Source of the DNA: Neostapfia colusana | Taxonomy: Eukaryota; Streptophyta; Magnoliopsida; Poales; Poaceae | Length of the DNA stretch: 64,000 nucleotides | Direction of reading: 5' to 3' | NCBI GenBank assembly: GCA_030760725.1 | Contig: JASWHV010000004.1 | Span: 57,565,136 to 57,629,135 of the forward strand | Part shown: positions 1-11,992 of the stretch, piece after piece | How positions within the stretch are numbered: position 1 is the stretch's first letter | Layout of the letters: every line of letters starts with the position of its first letter | Notes under the pieces: model-generated | Database searches by the model: none | Seen by the model: only the letters and a program-made list of their open reading frames with translations | Told to the model about the DNA's origin: nothing | Translations under genes and position numbers: made by a program

Positions 1-1168
1 TGAGGTCGCCGGCGGCTGAAACTCGCCGGAAAACATGGCGCACCGGCAACAGCTAACCCTAGGGCTCCAGTGAGGCCATGCGCGGTGATTTCTCCACCAA
101 ATGGTCGGTTCTTGGGCTCTATTGCACCGTGGGGGATCCCTCATCACCGGCATAGGCTCAAATCGGCTCCAAAATGGCTGCAAATAGGAACTCATCGGCG
201 ACCTAGGGTGAAAATCGGTGCCTGCCCAAAATTCTCGAAGAACAGCACCAATTCTTGATGATTTTCGATGGTTTTTGATCCTAGAGGGGCGTTGGAGAGT
301 CTAGAACATGTTTCCAACTCGTCACAAGTGATGGTGGACTGAACACGACGAATTTTGAAGATTTGTGCAGCTCGGTTCTATGCATACCGAAGCAAAGAAT
401 TGCAAAATTCATCCACTGTGATGCATGAGAGGAGGAGAGGTTTGCACCGTTGGTTTGCACACCTGAGGGCGCTCCTTTTCTGTATAGACCGTCGGGCACG
501 AGGAAGCCTCTAGCAGCTGGGCGCAGGTGAGCAGAAAGTTGGCCGACGTTAGGTGCTTCGGCTGTCCGAGGCAGAGAACTGTGCCGTGGGAGAGGAGAAA
601 AGATCGCGCCGAGGGTTAACGAGGCCGATAAGCTGGTCGCCAGCGTGAAGGAGAGGGAGCAGGAGCTGGCAAGGCGGTAGGCGCCGGCGAGCAGGACATG
701 TTGGCTCTCCCGTGACTGAGTCGGTTCACTCCAGTGTGTGTATGAGATGTGGGGTCCACACCCCATCTCACTCTTATCCTCCCCCAATTCGGTTTAAAAT
801 GGCAAATGAGCTCCAATTTTGATAAAATTTGGAGGATAGGGCAAAAGAAATATGAGGAACACAATGGTGCACTCAAATTTGAATTTTAGTGAACTCGGAA
901 TTTGAATCTGAGATTTAAATTCAAATTCGAATTTTCTCCCATCTAAATTCCAACAAATAGGAAATCCTTTTCAAATGCTCTGAAAATTTGCCGGGCTATT
1001 ATTGGATGTGTGGAGAACCAAATGATAGCTTTAGATCTCTGTGTTCGGGAATTTTTGCAAGTTCAAGTTTTGACTTGGAGCTCACACGTTAAATTCAAAA
1101 GTTTAAATTCCCTCTCATTTTCTCGGTGTGACTTGTAGCTCCACTTGCTTGAGTTTTGGGATTTCACA
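1..1168 (-). repeat. LTR-A, minus-sense LTR, cut by the window edge
   Basis: The right end reads GGGATTTCACA, the reverse complement of an LTR start TGTGAAATCCC. The same start is seen in LTR-F at 61332, and the internal sequence matches LTR-B (for example the stretch near 25600-25690). The base after 1168 is integrase coding sequence of E1, so this LTR probably inserted into that integrase; its other end and target duplication lie outside the window. Only the first 1.17 kb in LTR sense is present, including a GTGGGGTCC motif near 740 and a GC-rich tract. The ORFs in it look incidental. Confidence 0.8.
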
Positions 1169-2133
1169 TTTATTCCCGTACATACAAAGTATGTGGCCAA
1201 ACAATATGCGGAACTGTATATTGCAAGGATCAAGTGCTTGCACGGTGTTCCCCGCTCCATTATTTCAGATCGTGGTGCGCTGTTCGTCTCTCGGTTTTGG
1301 GAACAGCTGCACGCGTCATTGGGGACCAAACTGATCCGAAGCTCCGCGTATCACCCGCAGATAGATGGTCAAACTGAACGGGTGACCCAAGTGTTTGAAG
1401 ACATGCTACGTGCTTGTGCCATCCACCACGGCAAAAATTGGGACGATCATTTGCTGTTGGCGGAGTTTTCTTACAACAATGGCTATCAAGCTAGCATCAA
1501 GATGGCACCGTATGAAGCTATCTACGGCCGGAAACGCCGCACACCTCTCAACTGGTGTGAGTCCAGCGAGCGAGTTATCTACGGCATTGAACATGTGAAT
1601 GAGGCTGAAGAACGAGTGCGAGTAATACAAGCCAATCTCAAGGCTGCTCAATCTCGTCAGAAAAGCTATGCGGATAAAAGACGTCGCCCTCTCCACTTCG
1701 ACATTATGGACCACGTTTATGTCCGTGTGTCTCCAATGAAGGGAGTTCATCGTTTTGGAGTGAAGGGCAAGCTTGCACTGTGGTTCATTGGTCCGTTTGC
1801 CTTCATTAAAAATGCGGACCCGTGGCCTATCGCTTGGATTTACCGGCGTCACTCGCGGGGATTCACAACGTCTTCCATATCTCTCAACTGAGGAAGTGCC
1901 TCAAACCCTCGGCTGAAATCTGCACAGAAGACATAGAAGTTCTTCAACCGGACCTCACGTACACGGAATATCCAATCCGGGTTATCGATGAAAAGACTCG
2001 CGCCACAAGGAACCGGACCTCATGGTTCTACAAGGTTTTGTGGAGTAACCATACCACTGATGAGGCGACATGGGAAAGCGAGGACTATCTACGAACATTT
2101 TATTCGGACTTGCTATCATCGTATACCCAGTAA
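1169..2133 (+). pseudogene. E1 integrase core to chromodomain, 5'-truncated, frameshifted
   Basis: This encodes the end of a Ty3/gypsy polyprotein: the integrase catalytic core and the C-terminal chromodomain-like tail. Visible marks are FIPVHTKYVAKQYAELY at the left edge, ISDRGALF around the second catalytic Asp, GQTERV with the catalytic Glu, then WFIGPF, VFHISQLRKCL and the tail FYKVLWSNHTTDEATWESED. The N-terminal HHCC zinc domain and the first Asp are absent because LTR-A abuts at 1168. The frame changes near 1815-1822, between the WFIGPF region and AYRLDLPASL. The stop at 2131-2133 is followed by a polypurine tract and LTR, the normal order. The copy is non-functional. Confidence 0.9.
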
Positions 2134-2158
2134 TGTTTCCCCCACTTTGCATTCTTGG

Positions 2159-2193
2159 AATCTTGGGACGAGATTCTTTTAAGGGGGGAGGGA
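2159..2193 (+). other. E1 polypurine tract with upstream hairpin
   Basis: AATCTTG-GGA-CGAGATT forms a small inverted repeat (one G-U pair), followed by CTTTTAAGGGGGGAGGGA and then the LTR start TG at 2194. A polypurine tract primes plus-strand DNA synthesis in LTR elements. The same arrangement occurs next to E2, E5a and E5b. Confidence 0.85.
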
Positions 2194-3046
2194 TGTAAAA
2201 TCCCCAAAAAGTGGTACCAAGAATTTTCAGCTCATGTACACTTAGGAAAAAATGAGGGGAATTAAAACTTTGAATTATAACGGTGTAAGTTCAATTTTAG
2301 GATTTAGACTTCCCCAAAACTTCCAAACATGGAGGTCTAAAGGCATAACTTGGATCTTCATATTCCAAATATTCACCCTTCCAAATTTCAGCTCATTTTG
2401 AGGAGTTTCGATAATTGTTTGGGATTACAAGGAGAAGCCCCTTAATCTGAATTTCAAATTCAGTTTTAAATTTCAACCTCCTCAATTTGCAAATTTGGTT
2501 CCACAAATGTGTTCTCCACATTTGAATTAGCAGACATGCCACAAAAATCAGAAACTTTGGAGTGGGTTTGTTATTTAAATTTGGGGTGACATCAAAAACC
2601 CTTAGAATTCAAATTTGAATTTGAACTTGAACCAAACTTGATCAAATGCAGAATGGAAGTCAAAATTTGGATTCTCCATATTTAATTTGGCTTCCCTGAA
2701 GATATCTAGAATTTTTGGACAAAAGTTGGTGGAAGAAATAAAAGATCAGAAATATTAAGAGGGGAAAAGAGAGGAAGACATGTGGGGTCAGCTGGTCAGT
2801 GTCCACCGAGCCAACGCGGTTCTCCCGTTTTCCTCCACAGCCGCCATGGCGATGCAGCGCACCACGGCAACGACGTTTTGCTTGGCGCCGAAGACACCGC
2901 TTCGCTCGGTGCAGCTGTGCTCAAGCCGCGCATCGAAGCAGCTGTCAGAGACTGCACTCACTCGGTGAAGAAACAGCGCATGTCGGTTCCTCTGTTTTCA
3001 CTGCCGAACGTGAACTCGCCGTTCCTATGCTCTCTCGCTGCGTTAG
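2194..3046 (+). repeat. E1 3' LTR, first part
   Basis: It starts TGTAAAATCCCC directly after the polypurine tract. It runs in plus sense until interrupted at 3046/3047 by E2, and resumes at 17878. The two parts together make about 3.9 kb, in line with the other LTRs here. The AT-rich stretch from 2200 to 2760 and the GC-rich stretch from about 2780 hold no gene I can support. Confidence 0.88.
3042..3046. repeat. Target site duplication of E2, left copy
   Basis: GTTAG immediately precedes the E2 LTR end TGAGACAG. The same five bases follow the other LTR at 17878-17882, and joining the flanks gives continuous E1 LTR sequence. Confidence 0.9.
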
Positions 3047-3099
3047 TGAGACAGCCCTCTTGTATCAACTGTGACAGGGCTCTGGCACCACTCGTCACA

Positions 3100-3111
3100 G
3101 CTCTGATACCA
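3100..3111 (-). other. Primer-binding-site copy embedded in the E2 3' LTR
   Basis: The plus strand reads GCTCTGATACCA, the complement of TGGTATCAGAGC, the initiator-Met tRNA primer site. It lies inside the LTR, next to what looks like an older LTR end (TGTGAGGG at 3115). The matching copy in the other LTR is 13559-13570. Confidence 0.8.
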
Positions 3112-3631
3112 CGCTGTGAGGGACAGGACCTCGTCGGGTGGTGCCGTCATATGCGGCACCCAACAGCACATGGGTCGACAAACACACATCATATTACATA
3201 AATAGTTTAGAGGAAGCGTACAAGAATGTTTTACAAATAAGTATATCAGAGTAAGCTACAGCGGAAGACTATAACTCTCACGACTCATCTCTAATTTGGC
3301 AACAAAGAAACAGTCCAGCCCGCGGACTGTTTCTTACTAGCAACACGAAGACAGTCTGCAGCGGTGAGGATGCTCTTTGAGTAAGCACTCGGAGGTTCCC
3401 GAGTCTCATCGGCATCCCTTCTCTTAAGCACAAAGTCAAATACCTGCAAAACAACTCGGATAGCATCCGTGAGCATAACGCTCAGCAAGACTTAACCATC
3501 ACCCTTAACATGAAACTCTAAGTGAGGTTATGAACCTAAAGTAGGATGTCATAAGCATAATTAAACTCGCCTAAATGTGAGTCCTTACTTTCAGATATTA
3601 ATTGCAGCAATTAAGTAACCTTGGGCACGTC

Positions 3632-3676
3632 ACATCGGGAGTCCACAATCAAACAAGAAACTCTTTCCCCCGATGT
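3632..3676 (-). other. Conserved LTR hairpin HP1 (E2 3' LTR)
   Basis: ACATCGGG (3632-3639) pairs with CCCGATGT (3669-3676) across a 29-nt loop holding CAATCAAACAAGAAA (sense TTTCTTGTTTGATTG). The arm differs from other LTR copies by paired changes. Confidence 0.75.
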
Positions 3677-6600
3677 AAATTGCTCATGGCATAAAAGAAT
3701 CGAGTTTGCACTAGCCTATTCATCAAGATATAATACCAAGCTAGTATGAAACTTCAAACCAATGTGATTAGTTCCTTTCTTGTGCAAGTTTTTACTATGT
3801 CACGACTGTGAGAACAAGTATGCTCGGTCCATTCCGCGAGCGACGGTGATTCGAATCAATAACACCCGGACTACACGACACGTACGCCCGTACTCGACGT
3901 TGCCTACAACAACCATCATTGACGTCGTATGTGGAAGCCTTTCCCCCGTTTCACCCCTGCTGAATCGATCAAGTCGCCCCGTACAGTAGCCACTCTCATG
4001 GTGCACCTGCCGACATGAGATGTCATGAGAATGTTCCCCACATACTGCACACCGGCCGTCCGCCTGAGGCGACCCGAAAAGTCCCAACGACAGCTTCCCG
4101 AGGTACATCAGTTTACTGGGTCCAATATAGCCAGCATGAGTCCGGTACACAACTCAAACTTGTTCAACAGGGCCACATACGGATCGGTCCTTGACCGACA
4201 CGGACAGGTCTACAGCACCCAGGCCCCTATGTCCTGCTGCCCCTACAATCTTCCGGTCTCAACTTTACTTGCTAATTCATTTTTGAACCAATCCCTTATG
4301 CCCCTGTTGTTCCTGAACATGCGAGTAGCATCTCACCACTCAACTTCTACCAAACCGTACTTAAGCATGGCAGTTCTACACGGTGAAAGACACCTACCCA
4401 ATACTCCATGGGTCATTTGGCTATGCAAGAGGAGTATCAAACATTAGACCTAATGTACAGTTCAAATCTTAACCAAAGGTGAATACAAAATAAAAACTTA
4501 ATAGCTTTTAAATGCAAACCGAAGCTTGCCTGTTTTGCAGGGTAGTCGTATATAAACAGTTAGTGTCCTTGCTGATCCACTCTTGATTCTCCGGAGCTTG
4601 ATCCACTTCAATGAATCACTCCTTTGAATCCCCTTCGTTGTGGTTCCTATTGAAATGCATATGCACATGTTTTATAGAATGAAATGGGAAGAAGTTATAG
4701 AATGAAGTTCTTAGTAACAGAGGTTGTGTGGAAAAGCCAAGAACGGCTTGGTTTGCCCCTGGTGTGCAAAGAAACAGAAATGATTTACATTGATCTTAGT
4801 ATCTTAGCTATACACTAACTATTTTCCCTAATGAACATAATAGATGAGCTGAAAAGATTTGAGTGCAACTGAAGAACAAGAACTCCATTTGCCTCAAAAC
4901 CTTTACAGCAGGTTCTATACTACCTAAGGATTTAGCTTGCCAAATTGCAGCTAAGGTGGAGATAAATTGTGTCCTCTATAATTCTCGCAAGGTCTCTCAT
5001 GTATTTCCACCTATACATAAGTATGTACAATAAGAACAGGAAGTCCTAGGGCTCAACTTGAGTTGATAATTTATATGTGAGTTCTTGGTCACATGAAAGT
5101 AATCTGGTCCAAAATGCAGCCCTTTTACTTGAGTAGTTCTCCCAGAATAATTCTTTAAGCAATTCTACTCAAAAGAATTAATTCTGGAGTAATGTGAATT
5201 TTCATGCCCAATTAAGTAACTAAAATTTCAAGTATGTCTCAGAGAGCTTGACAAAATTTTCCTATGATTTTTGGAGCTAGGGATTTCCCAGAATAGATTT
5301 TTGAAGTGAGAAATATTTTCTGAAAATGTTTCTGGACTCTTATGAACACATCAGTTTTTTTTGGCAAATTCCTACGCAAATTATCTTCAAATGATCTGAA
5401 ATTTTTCTAGAAGGTCAACACTATGCCAAAGAATATTCTGGCAAAATTTGGTGATTTTTGGATAAACCAAACTCCCTCAATAATTCTTTTTCAGAAAACC
5501 TTCAAAGATTTTTCCAGAATATAATATTGACTTTCATACAAACCTGAGCTCGTATTTGGATATAACTCATAGAGATGAATCCAACCCATGTGGAATCACT
5601 CAAATTGGAGGTTTCTACCAAGAGCTATGAATTTCCAAAGTTTGAGCCAACTCTGGAATTGTTTTCCTACTGAAAATTCGGCTGGACCCACTGTTTTAAA
5701 TCCCAGCCAATCAGGATTGGGCCACACCGGGGCCAAAGCTTCCCAGCGCGCCAACACACTGGATCCCAGCCACAACTGATCGCAGGTTTAAATTTTCTGC
5801 TGCTAACAAACGGGGCCCACGCTTTCTTCAACCTCCCGACCGACTTCCCGCGCGCGCCGCCGCTACCTCGCTGGAGCAAATCACCCCTCGCCGGATCGCT
5901 GCTGCCGACCACCGCACGAGCTAGGACTCGCCACCGGGGAGTTTGTGACACCGAGGAACACGACTGTGGGGTCGGTTTAGGCTGCCGGCGGCCGGAAAAT
6001 GGCCGGCGACGTGTAACGGCCTCTGTTGTGATTCGGCACCATCGCCCGAGGTTCTCAGCCCGCCAAGGCCTGTGCCGACGAGCTCTACAGCACTAGCGCA
6101 CTTCTAGGAAGCTCAGCATGACTTCAAAGTCGCTATGAAGTGGCTGCAAATAGGTTGTCATCGTGCGACCGAATGGGTCCGCCATGAACACCCCTAGTAG
6201 AGCTCGAATTCCATCACTCTAAGGCGTTTTCGTGCGATGGATACTAAAGGTTGAAAGGACCGCCGGCTAATCCAGAGTCCCTGTGCCAAGTTTGACGATC
6301 TGCGGAGGATCATAGAGGGAGAATTTTAAGGAACTGTACCGGATCGTCGGTTTGAAGCCGGCGGAACAAAAATTCCAGAATCCGCCGGCGAGAGCTCACG
6401 ACGTGGCTTGAGCTTCAGGTGGAAGCAGCGTGGAGTCCGTGCGCTCCTTTTGCTGCCCTTGCTCGGCCATGAAAGATGCTGTGGTGCGCTGTCCACGAGC
6501 GCCTGCTCGGTGGCCGACGTTAGGTCGCCGCTGTGGCGGTGGTTCTCGGGCACAGGAGGCCGAAGCTTGCTTGCTTTCGGGTCAGGGAGGTGGAGGCTGA

Positions 6601-7427
6601 GCTTGGGGCGCTTTCTAGCAGCTCGGGGAGAAGAGAGGCACGATGGTTTCTTTGTTTTCCCGATCGGCCGAAAGCGGACGTGAGGCACTGGGTTGCTCGG
6701 CGTTCTCACGAGAGAGGAAGGCAAATGAGCCTTTGTTCGGTCTGAGGGCATGTGATCACGTTGAAGGCGCGGTCAGGACCGACCCCGGGGCGCCAGCGTT
6801 GGAATGCAGGCGGCAGGAGGTGGCGCCGGCAAGCTGCTCGGTGGCTCCCGTGAGCTGTTCGGTGGAATTTCCCACCGAGGCTGAGACTTAGTGTGCAAGG
6901 CACCCTCTTTAGCTCTATGACATGTGGGTCCCACTCCACATTTACCTCCCAAATATCTTCTCAAGCTGATCCTCTCAATTCCCAGAATTCTGATTTTAAA
7001 AAGGGTGGCTAGAATTTGAATTATCCAAATTCAGTTTGAATTTGTATGACAAATTTGAATTTGGCTAGAATTTGCAAATGCTTCTCTTTAACTCCTTTTT
7101 GAGCCCACCCTACAAATGAAAAGTTTGTGATCAAACTTTTCCCTATAATCCCAACTATATGGCTGCCTGTTTATTCAAGATTTTTGGTCACCACATGTGT
7201 GAACTTTGAATTTCAAATCTGATTTTTAAACTTACATGCAAAGAGGTATTTAGCTCCTTATTGGTTCAACACTTTTAAATGAAAATGTGAGCCTCATTTT
7301 GGATGGTCATCCATGCATTACTTTGCATGAAGAAAATTTTTAGCAAGTCCCATTTTTCATGTCTTTGCCACACATATAAACTCAAACCTTGGTTTTTTTA
7401 TTCATACACATTTTTGGGACTTTTACA

Positions 7428-7462
7428 TTCCTCCCCCCTTAAAAGAATCTCGTCCCGAGATT
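7428..7462 (-). other. E2 polypurine tract with perfect upstream hairpin
   Basis: On the minus strand AATCTCG-GGA-CGAGATT (7446-7462) is a perfect 7-bp stem, followed by CTTTTAAGGGGGGAGGAA and the LTR start at 7427. Confidence 0.88.
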
Positions 7463-7491
7463 ACAAAAGAGGAACGAGACGGGAGAGGTAA

Positions 7492-9654
7492 TTACAAACT
7501 GTACAAAGCTAAAAGTTCTGGATAGTTGGTGCGGAGGTAATCTTCACTTTCCCACATCGCCTCTTCTGCGGTATGATTTCTCCACAGCACTTTGAAAAAT
7601 CTGATCGTCCGGTTCCGGGTTACCCGGGTCTTTTCATCCAAAATCTGAACCGGTAGCTCGGTGTAGGTCAGGTCCAGTTTCAATTCGTCGATTTCCTCGG
7701 TGCGAACAGCAGCGGTGAATCTGATGCACTTCCGCAGCTGTGATACATGAAACACATCATGGACACCCGCTAGACTTGCTGGTAATTCCAGCCGGTAGGC
7801 TACGGGTCCGCACTTCTCCGTGATAGCAAAAGGACCAATAAAATGGGGAGCGAGTTTCCCCTTTACACCAAACCGGTGAATCCCCTTCATCGGAGATACA
7901 CGAAGATACACGTGCTCTCCAACGTCAAAATGCAAAGGCCTACGCCGTTGATCAGCGTAGCTCTTCTGTCGGGATTGTGCAGCCTTCAAGTTTTCTTGTA
8001 TCAACCGAACTCGGTCTTCGGCTTCGTTCGCAAGATGAATCCCAAACAGAATTCTTTTGCCGGACTCACACCAATTCAAAGGTGTGCGACACTTCCGGCC
8101 GTAGAGAGCTTCATACGGTGCCATTTTAATACTTGCTTGATAACCGTTGTTGTATGAAAACTCCGCCAACGGTAGGTGATCATCCCAATTCCTACCGTGG
8201 TCGATGGCACACGCCCTCAACATATCTTCCAGCACCTGGTTCACCCTCTCGGTTTGTCCATCGGTTTGAGGGTGATATGCGGAGCTTCTAATCAGCTTGG
8301 TGCCCAACGAGGCGTGAAGCTGCTCCAAAAACCGAGCAACGAACAGCGCACCTCGATCTGAAATGATGGTCTTCGGGACACCATGTGAGCATATAATTCT
8401 GGAGACGAATAACTCCGCATATTGCCTTGCTCGATAATGAGTGTTCACGGGTATGAAATGAGCTGATTTCGTCAACCGGTCGACGATCATCCATATCGAG
8501 TCATGCTTCTTGGATGTGAGTAGTAATCCGACGATGAAATCCATACTCACATCCTCCCACTTCCATGCCAGTATCTTCAAAGGTTGTAGGGGTCCGGCTT
8601 TTCGCATATGATCAGCCTTGACCCATCTACACGTATCACACTCGGATACGTACTTAGCGATCTCCCTCTTCATCCTCGTCCACCAAAATTTCTGTTTCAA
8701 ATCTTGGTACATCTTGTTACTTCCGGGATAACTGGAAAACTTAGACAGGTGAGCTTCATCCAAGATCTTCTTCCGGAGTTTCATATTGCGCGGTACCACT
8801 ATACGGTCATTGAACCATATTGTACCGTTCTCATCCTTCTGGAAACATTTCACTTCTCCGTTGTCTAGTCTTCTCCGTATGTGAGACATACCTTTGTCTC
8901 TTCTTTGAGCCTCAACAATCTCTTCACGGATTGTTGGAATGAGCGTGAGATTGTAAAGCGCGCCATACGGAATGACACGGAGACTTGGTTCCTCATCTTC
9001 CAACTCAGCAGCCGCCAAGTTGTGGACGTGGGCTTTCTGACTAAGCACGCCGGCAACCACGTTTGCTTTTCCCGGATGATAGTAGATCTCAATTTCATAA
9101 TCTTTGATGAGCTCCAACCATCTCCGTTGTCTCATATTTAGCTCCTTCTGCATGAAGATATACTTCAAAATTTTATGGTCGGTGTAGAGGTGAACAAGAT
9201 TACCAAGCAGATAATGCCTCCACATCTTTAACGTCAACACCACTGCAGCAAGCTCGAGATCGTGAGTTGGATAATGCTGCTCATGGTTTCGCAGTTGACG
9301 AGACCCATAGGCGACTACACGCCCTTCTTGCATCAGAACGCAGCCGAGACCGATGCCGGATGCATCACAGTATACATCAAATGGCTTCGTTATGTCCGGC
9401 TGAGGAAGAACTGGAGCTGTTGTGAGATGTTTCACCAAAGTTTTGAATGCGGCTTCACATACTACATTCCACATGTATTTTGTGCCCTTCTTCAGCAGTT
9501 CCGTTATTGGTTTAGCAGTTTTTGAGAAGCTCAGAATAAACCTCCGATAATACCCCGCTAGACTTAGGAAACTTCGGACCTCGTGGACTGATTTGGCAGA
9601 TTCCCACTTCAGCACTTGTTCAATCTTGCTGGGGTCCACGGCAATACCTTCTGC
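7492..9654 (-). pseudogene. E2 RNase H, integrase and chromodomain-like tail
   Basis: One open frame of about 720 codons downstream of the RT stop. RNase H is marked by [19 protein letters not shown] and YTDHK; its usual last Asp is Gly (VVAGVLSQK). The integrase zinc region has [16 protein letters not shown] with CDTCRWVK; the second His of the HHCC set appears as Tyr. Catalytic residues are present in [15 protein letters not shown] and GQTERV. The tail carries [29 protein letters not shown] and [20 protein letters not shown], typical of the chromodomain-like end of Tekay elements. It is separated from RT only by a TAA at 9655-9657 in the same frame. The active-site losses suggest it would not work even without the stop. 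Confidence 0.93.
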
Positions 9655-10368
9655 TTAAATAATATGGCCTAGGAAAGGCTCTTGATCAATCCAGAACTCG
9701 CACTTCCTGAAGTTGGAATATAATTGGTGCTCCCGCAACCGTTGTAGCACGATGCGCAGATGTTCAGCGTGCTCTTCTTCAGATTTGGAGTAAACCAATA
9801 TGTCGTCAATGAATACCACGACGAACTTGTATAACTCCGGCATGAATACAGAATTCATCAAGTACATGAAGTGTGCCGGAGCGTTGGTTAATCCAAATGA
9901 CATGACGAGGTACTCATAGAGTCCGTATCTCGTCGAGAAAGCTGTCTTCGGTATGTCCTCCGGTCGGATCTTGATTTGATGATATCCAGACCGAAGGTCC
10001 ATCTTCGAAAATACCTTGGCACCCACAAGTTGATCGAACAAGATGTCGATGCGGGGCAATGGATACTTGTTCTTTATCGTGACAGCATTAAGAGGACGGT
10101 AATCAACACATAGCCGTAGTGTTTCGTCCTTCTTCTTAACGAACAGCGCTGAGCAACCCCAAGGTGAAGAACTTGGCCGTATGAAACCCTTGCTCATGAG
10201 TTCATTCAGTTGCTCTTTCAACTCCACTAGCTCGTTAGGTGCCATCTTGTAAGGCGTTCTTGAGATAGGAGTGGTTCCCGGCGCCAGTTCAATCTTGAAC
10301 TCGACGTCCCGTTCGGGCGGCATGCCCGGTAAGTCATCGGGAAATACATGGGGATAATCACGTACCAC
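9655..10368 (-). pseudogene. E2 reverse transcriptase
   Basis: RT palm and fingers of a Ty3/gypsy polyprotein. Motifs in order: [97 protein letters not shown] and the catalytic [13 protein letters not shown]. It ends GHII followed by TAA at 9655-9657, where the frame otherwise continues into RNase H; a Ser codon changed to stop is the likely cause. The upstream join to protease needs a one-base shift near 10381. Confidence 0.95.
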
Positions 10369-10379
10369 CGTAATATCTT

Positions 10380-10985
10380 CTAGTTTAAGTGCTTCGTGTG
10401 GTAGGCCTCTACCATATCTGGGTCTTTGCTGTCTAAAAACAGCGTGTGCTGTCCGTGAATCGGCGAGTCAATCTGGACAGTCCGGTTACCGATATTGAGA
10501 ACGGCACCGTGACGATTTAAACAAGACATCCCCAATATAATGTCTATCTTCTGCCTATCCAACATAATCAGCGATGTTGGGTATATTTTTCCGCCCAAAC
10601 ACAAAGCTGCTCGGGACACAATCTGATTGGCAGAGATATTTCCTTCCGGTGAACGAATAAGAAAACTCGTTGTGGGAGTATTGGTGGATAATTGGTGCTG
10701 ATCCACGCATGTTTTACTTATAATATTGTGGGTTGCACTGGAATCAAAAAGTACCAACACGGGCACATCTTTGAGAGTAAACATGCCCGCTAACACCGGT
10801 GCTCCCTCCGGGACATCCTCAATAGCAAGATGTTGCACACTCCCGGATTGCAATGCTGTTATGTTGACTTGAGCAGGTGGCGGCATACCACCTGATGATG
10901 ATGGCTGTCTGGTGTTCAACAACTTCTTCTGGCACTCTTGCCTACAGTGCCCAGAACAGTGGCAAAAAGAACACGGAGTTTCCCC
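10380..10985 (-). pseudogene. E2 gag zinc knuckle and aspartic protease
   Basis: Reading on the minus strand from about 10985, this frame gives a CCHC knuckle, CSFCHCSGHCRQEC, then the linker VQHLAIEDVPEGAPVLAGMF and the retroviral-type protease. The catalytic triad is DSS (LFDSSATHNIIS) rather than the normal DSG, which should inactivate it. The flap and later part are seen in RSPEGNISA, AALCLGGKIYPTSL and IDIILGMSCLNRHGA. The stop TAG at 10380-10382 comes from a shift just before the RT frame. The knuckle sits in the protease frame and not in that of the preceding gag segment, so gag is frameshifted. Confidence 0.88.
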
Positions 10986-11992
10986 GGTTCTTCGTTGACT
11001 TGTGTTTGAGAAGTTGATGCACTTGGTTGCAGTAATAATTCAACAGGTATCATGCGTTGCTGCGACAAAGGTGTTGCTTCAAGAAAAGATTTATGAGCAG
11101 GAAATCTGTATGGAGTTGATCTTACTGGTGCTTTCCATATCTCATCGGATGGTGTGTGATACACCAAATGGTACTTACGAGGAACATCTGGTGTGTCTTC
11201 TTGCACATCCTCCCGGTCCTCTTCTCTGTTTGACACTCAAGTGTCGCTTGTTCTTGCAGCAGGGCAGCACTGATCAACTCGGTGTAACTGCCTTGATTGA
11301 ACAAAGCCAACTTATCTTTTAATATGGCACTCAAGCCATGGAAGAAATAGTCACATCTTGCAGCTTCGCTCGTCGCATAAGCAGGAGCATATTGTGCCAG
11401 AAGGTTGAATCGTCTGACATAATCGAGGACACTCCTGTCCCCCTGGTTCAAGTTCCAGAATTCCTGCTGCTGAGCCATGATAAAACCCATAGGAATGTGA
11501 CGAGCATGGAATGCTTCACGAAATTCTGTCCATTCCACTTGATGACCTTCCGGAACGGTGGCGAGATAAGCAAACCACCAATTAACGGCGGCTCCATGGA
11601 GCTGTTGAGCTGCAAATAATGTCTTCTGATACTCATCGCACTCAAACACTCCAAACTTGGACTCCATAACCCGAAGCCACTGATCAGCTTCCACGGGTTC
11701 ATTAGCTTCTGTGAAAATTGGTGGTTGAGTCGCCAAGAAGTCCAAATAGGCGTTCCGAGGTGGAACGACTTGTTGTGCACGTTGGAGTAAGCCCTGTTGT
11801 ACCAAGGCTTGGAGTAGTCTTGTGTTCTCTTGACTTGACTCGACCATCTGAGCCGTGACATTCCGCCCATACCGTTGGTGGCGGTGCCCGTGGTGGAGTC
11901 GAGTCATCACCGTCTTGGCGAGAACTTTCAGCCCTACTCGGAGAATGAGTACGCACTATAGTGCAAAAAGATAATTTTTTTAGGGGAGTCAA
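10986..11992 (-). pseudogene. E2 gag (capsid region), several frameshifts
   Basis: The structural protein of the particle. Three frames are needed: the N-terminus SPSRAESSRQDGDDS (about 11950-11870), the capsid core from NVTAQMVESS to about 11230, and a C-terminal linker RKYHLVYHTPSDEIWKAP (about 11236-10990). Capsid marks are YLDFLATQPPIF, ADQWLRVMESKF, WWFAYLATVPEGHQVEWTEF, FHARHIP, DYVRRFNLLAQYAP and GLSAILKDKLALFN. The codon matching the E3 gag start is ATA here (11957-11959), but an ATG lies in frame at 11990-11992. Shifts fall near 11870 and 11230. Confidence 0.88.

Larger units (their letters stand above)
3047..7427 (-). repeat. E2 3' LTR (4381 bp)
   Basis: In element sense it runs from TGTAAAAGTCCC (plus position 7427) to CTGTCTCA (3047), and is nearly identical to 13506-17877. 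It contains the conserved 45-nt hairpin (3632-3676), a TGAGC/GCTCA hairpin (3470-3484), a GGTGCCG/CGGCACC hairpin (3140-3160), a GC-rich tract (about 5800-6900) and a GTGGGTCC motif near 6923. The last 68 bases in sense orientation include a copy of a primer-binding site (3100-3111). ORFs inside it have no recognisable domain. Confidence 0.95.

Noticed and set aside
3278..3488. Short overlapping minus-strand ORFs repeated in both E2 LTRs (3278-3488, 13737-13947)
   Set aside because: Near-identity between the two LTRs only reflects recent duplication. The stretch overlaps the exon B position, but the acidic reading frame of the other LTRs is not kept.
11702..11992. Separate gene upstream of E2 gag
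   Set aside because: It aligns with the N-terminal region of E3 gag and is simply the first part of gag before a frameshift.
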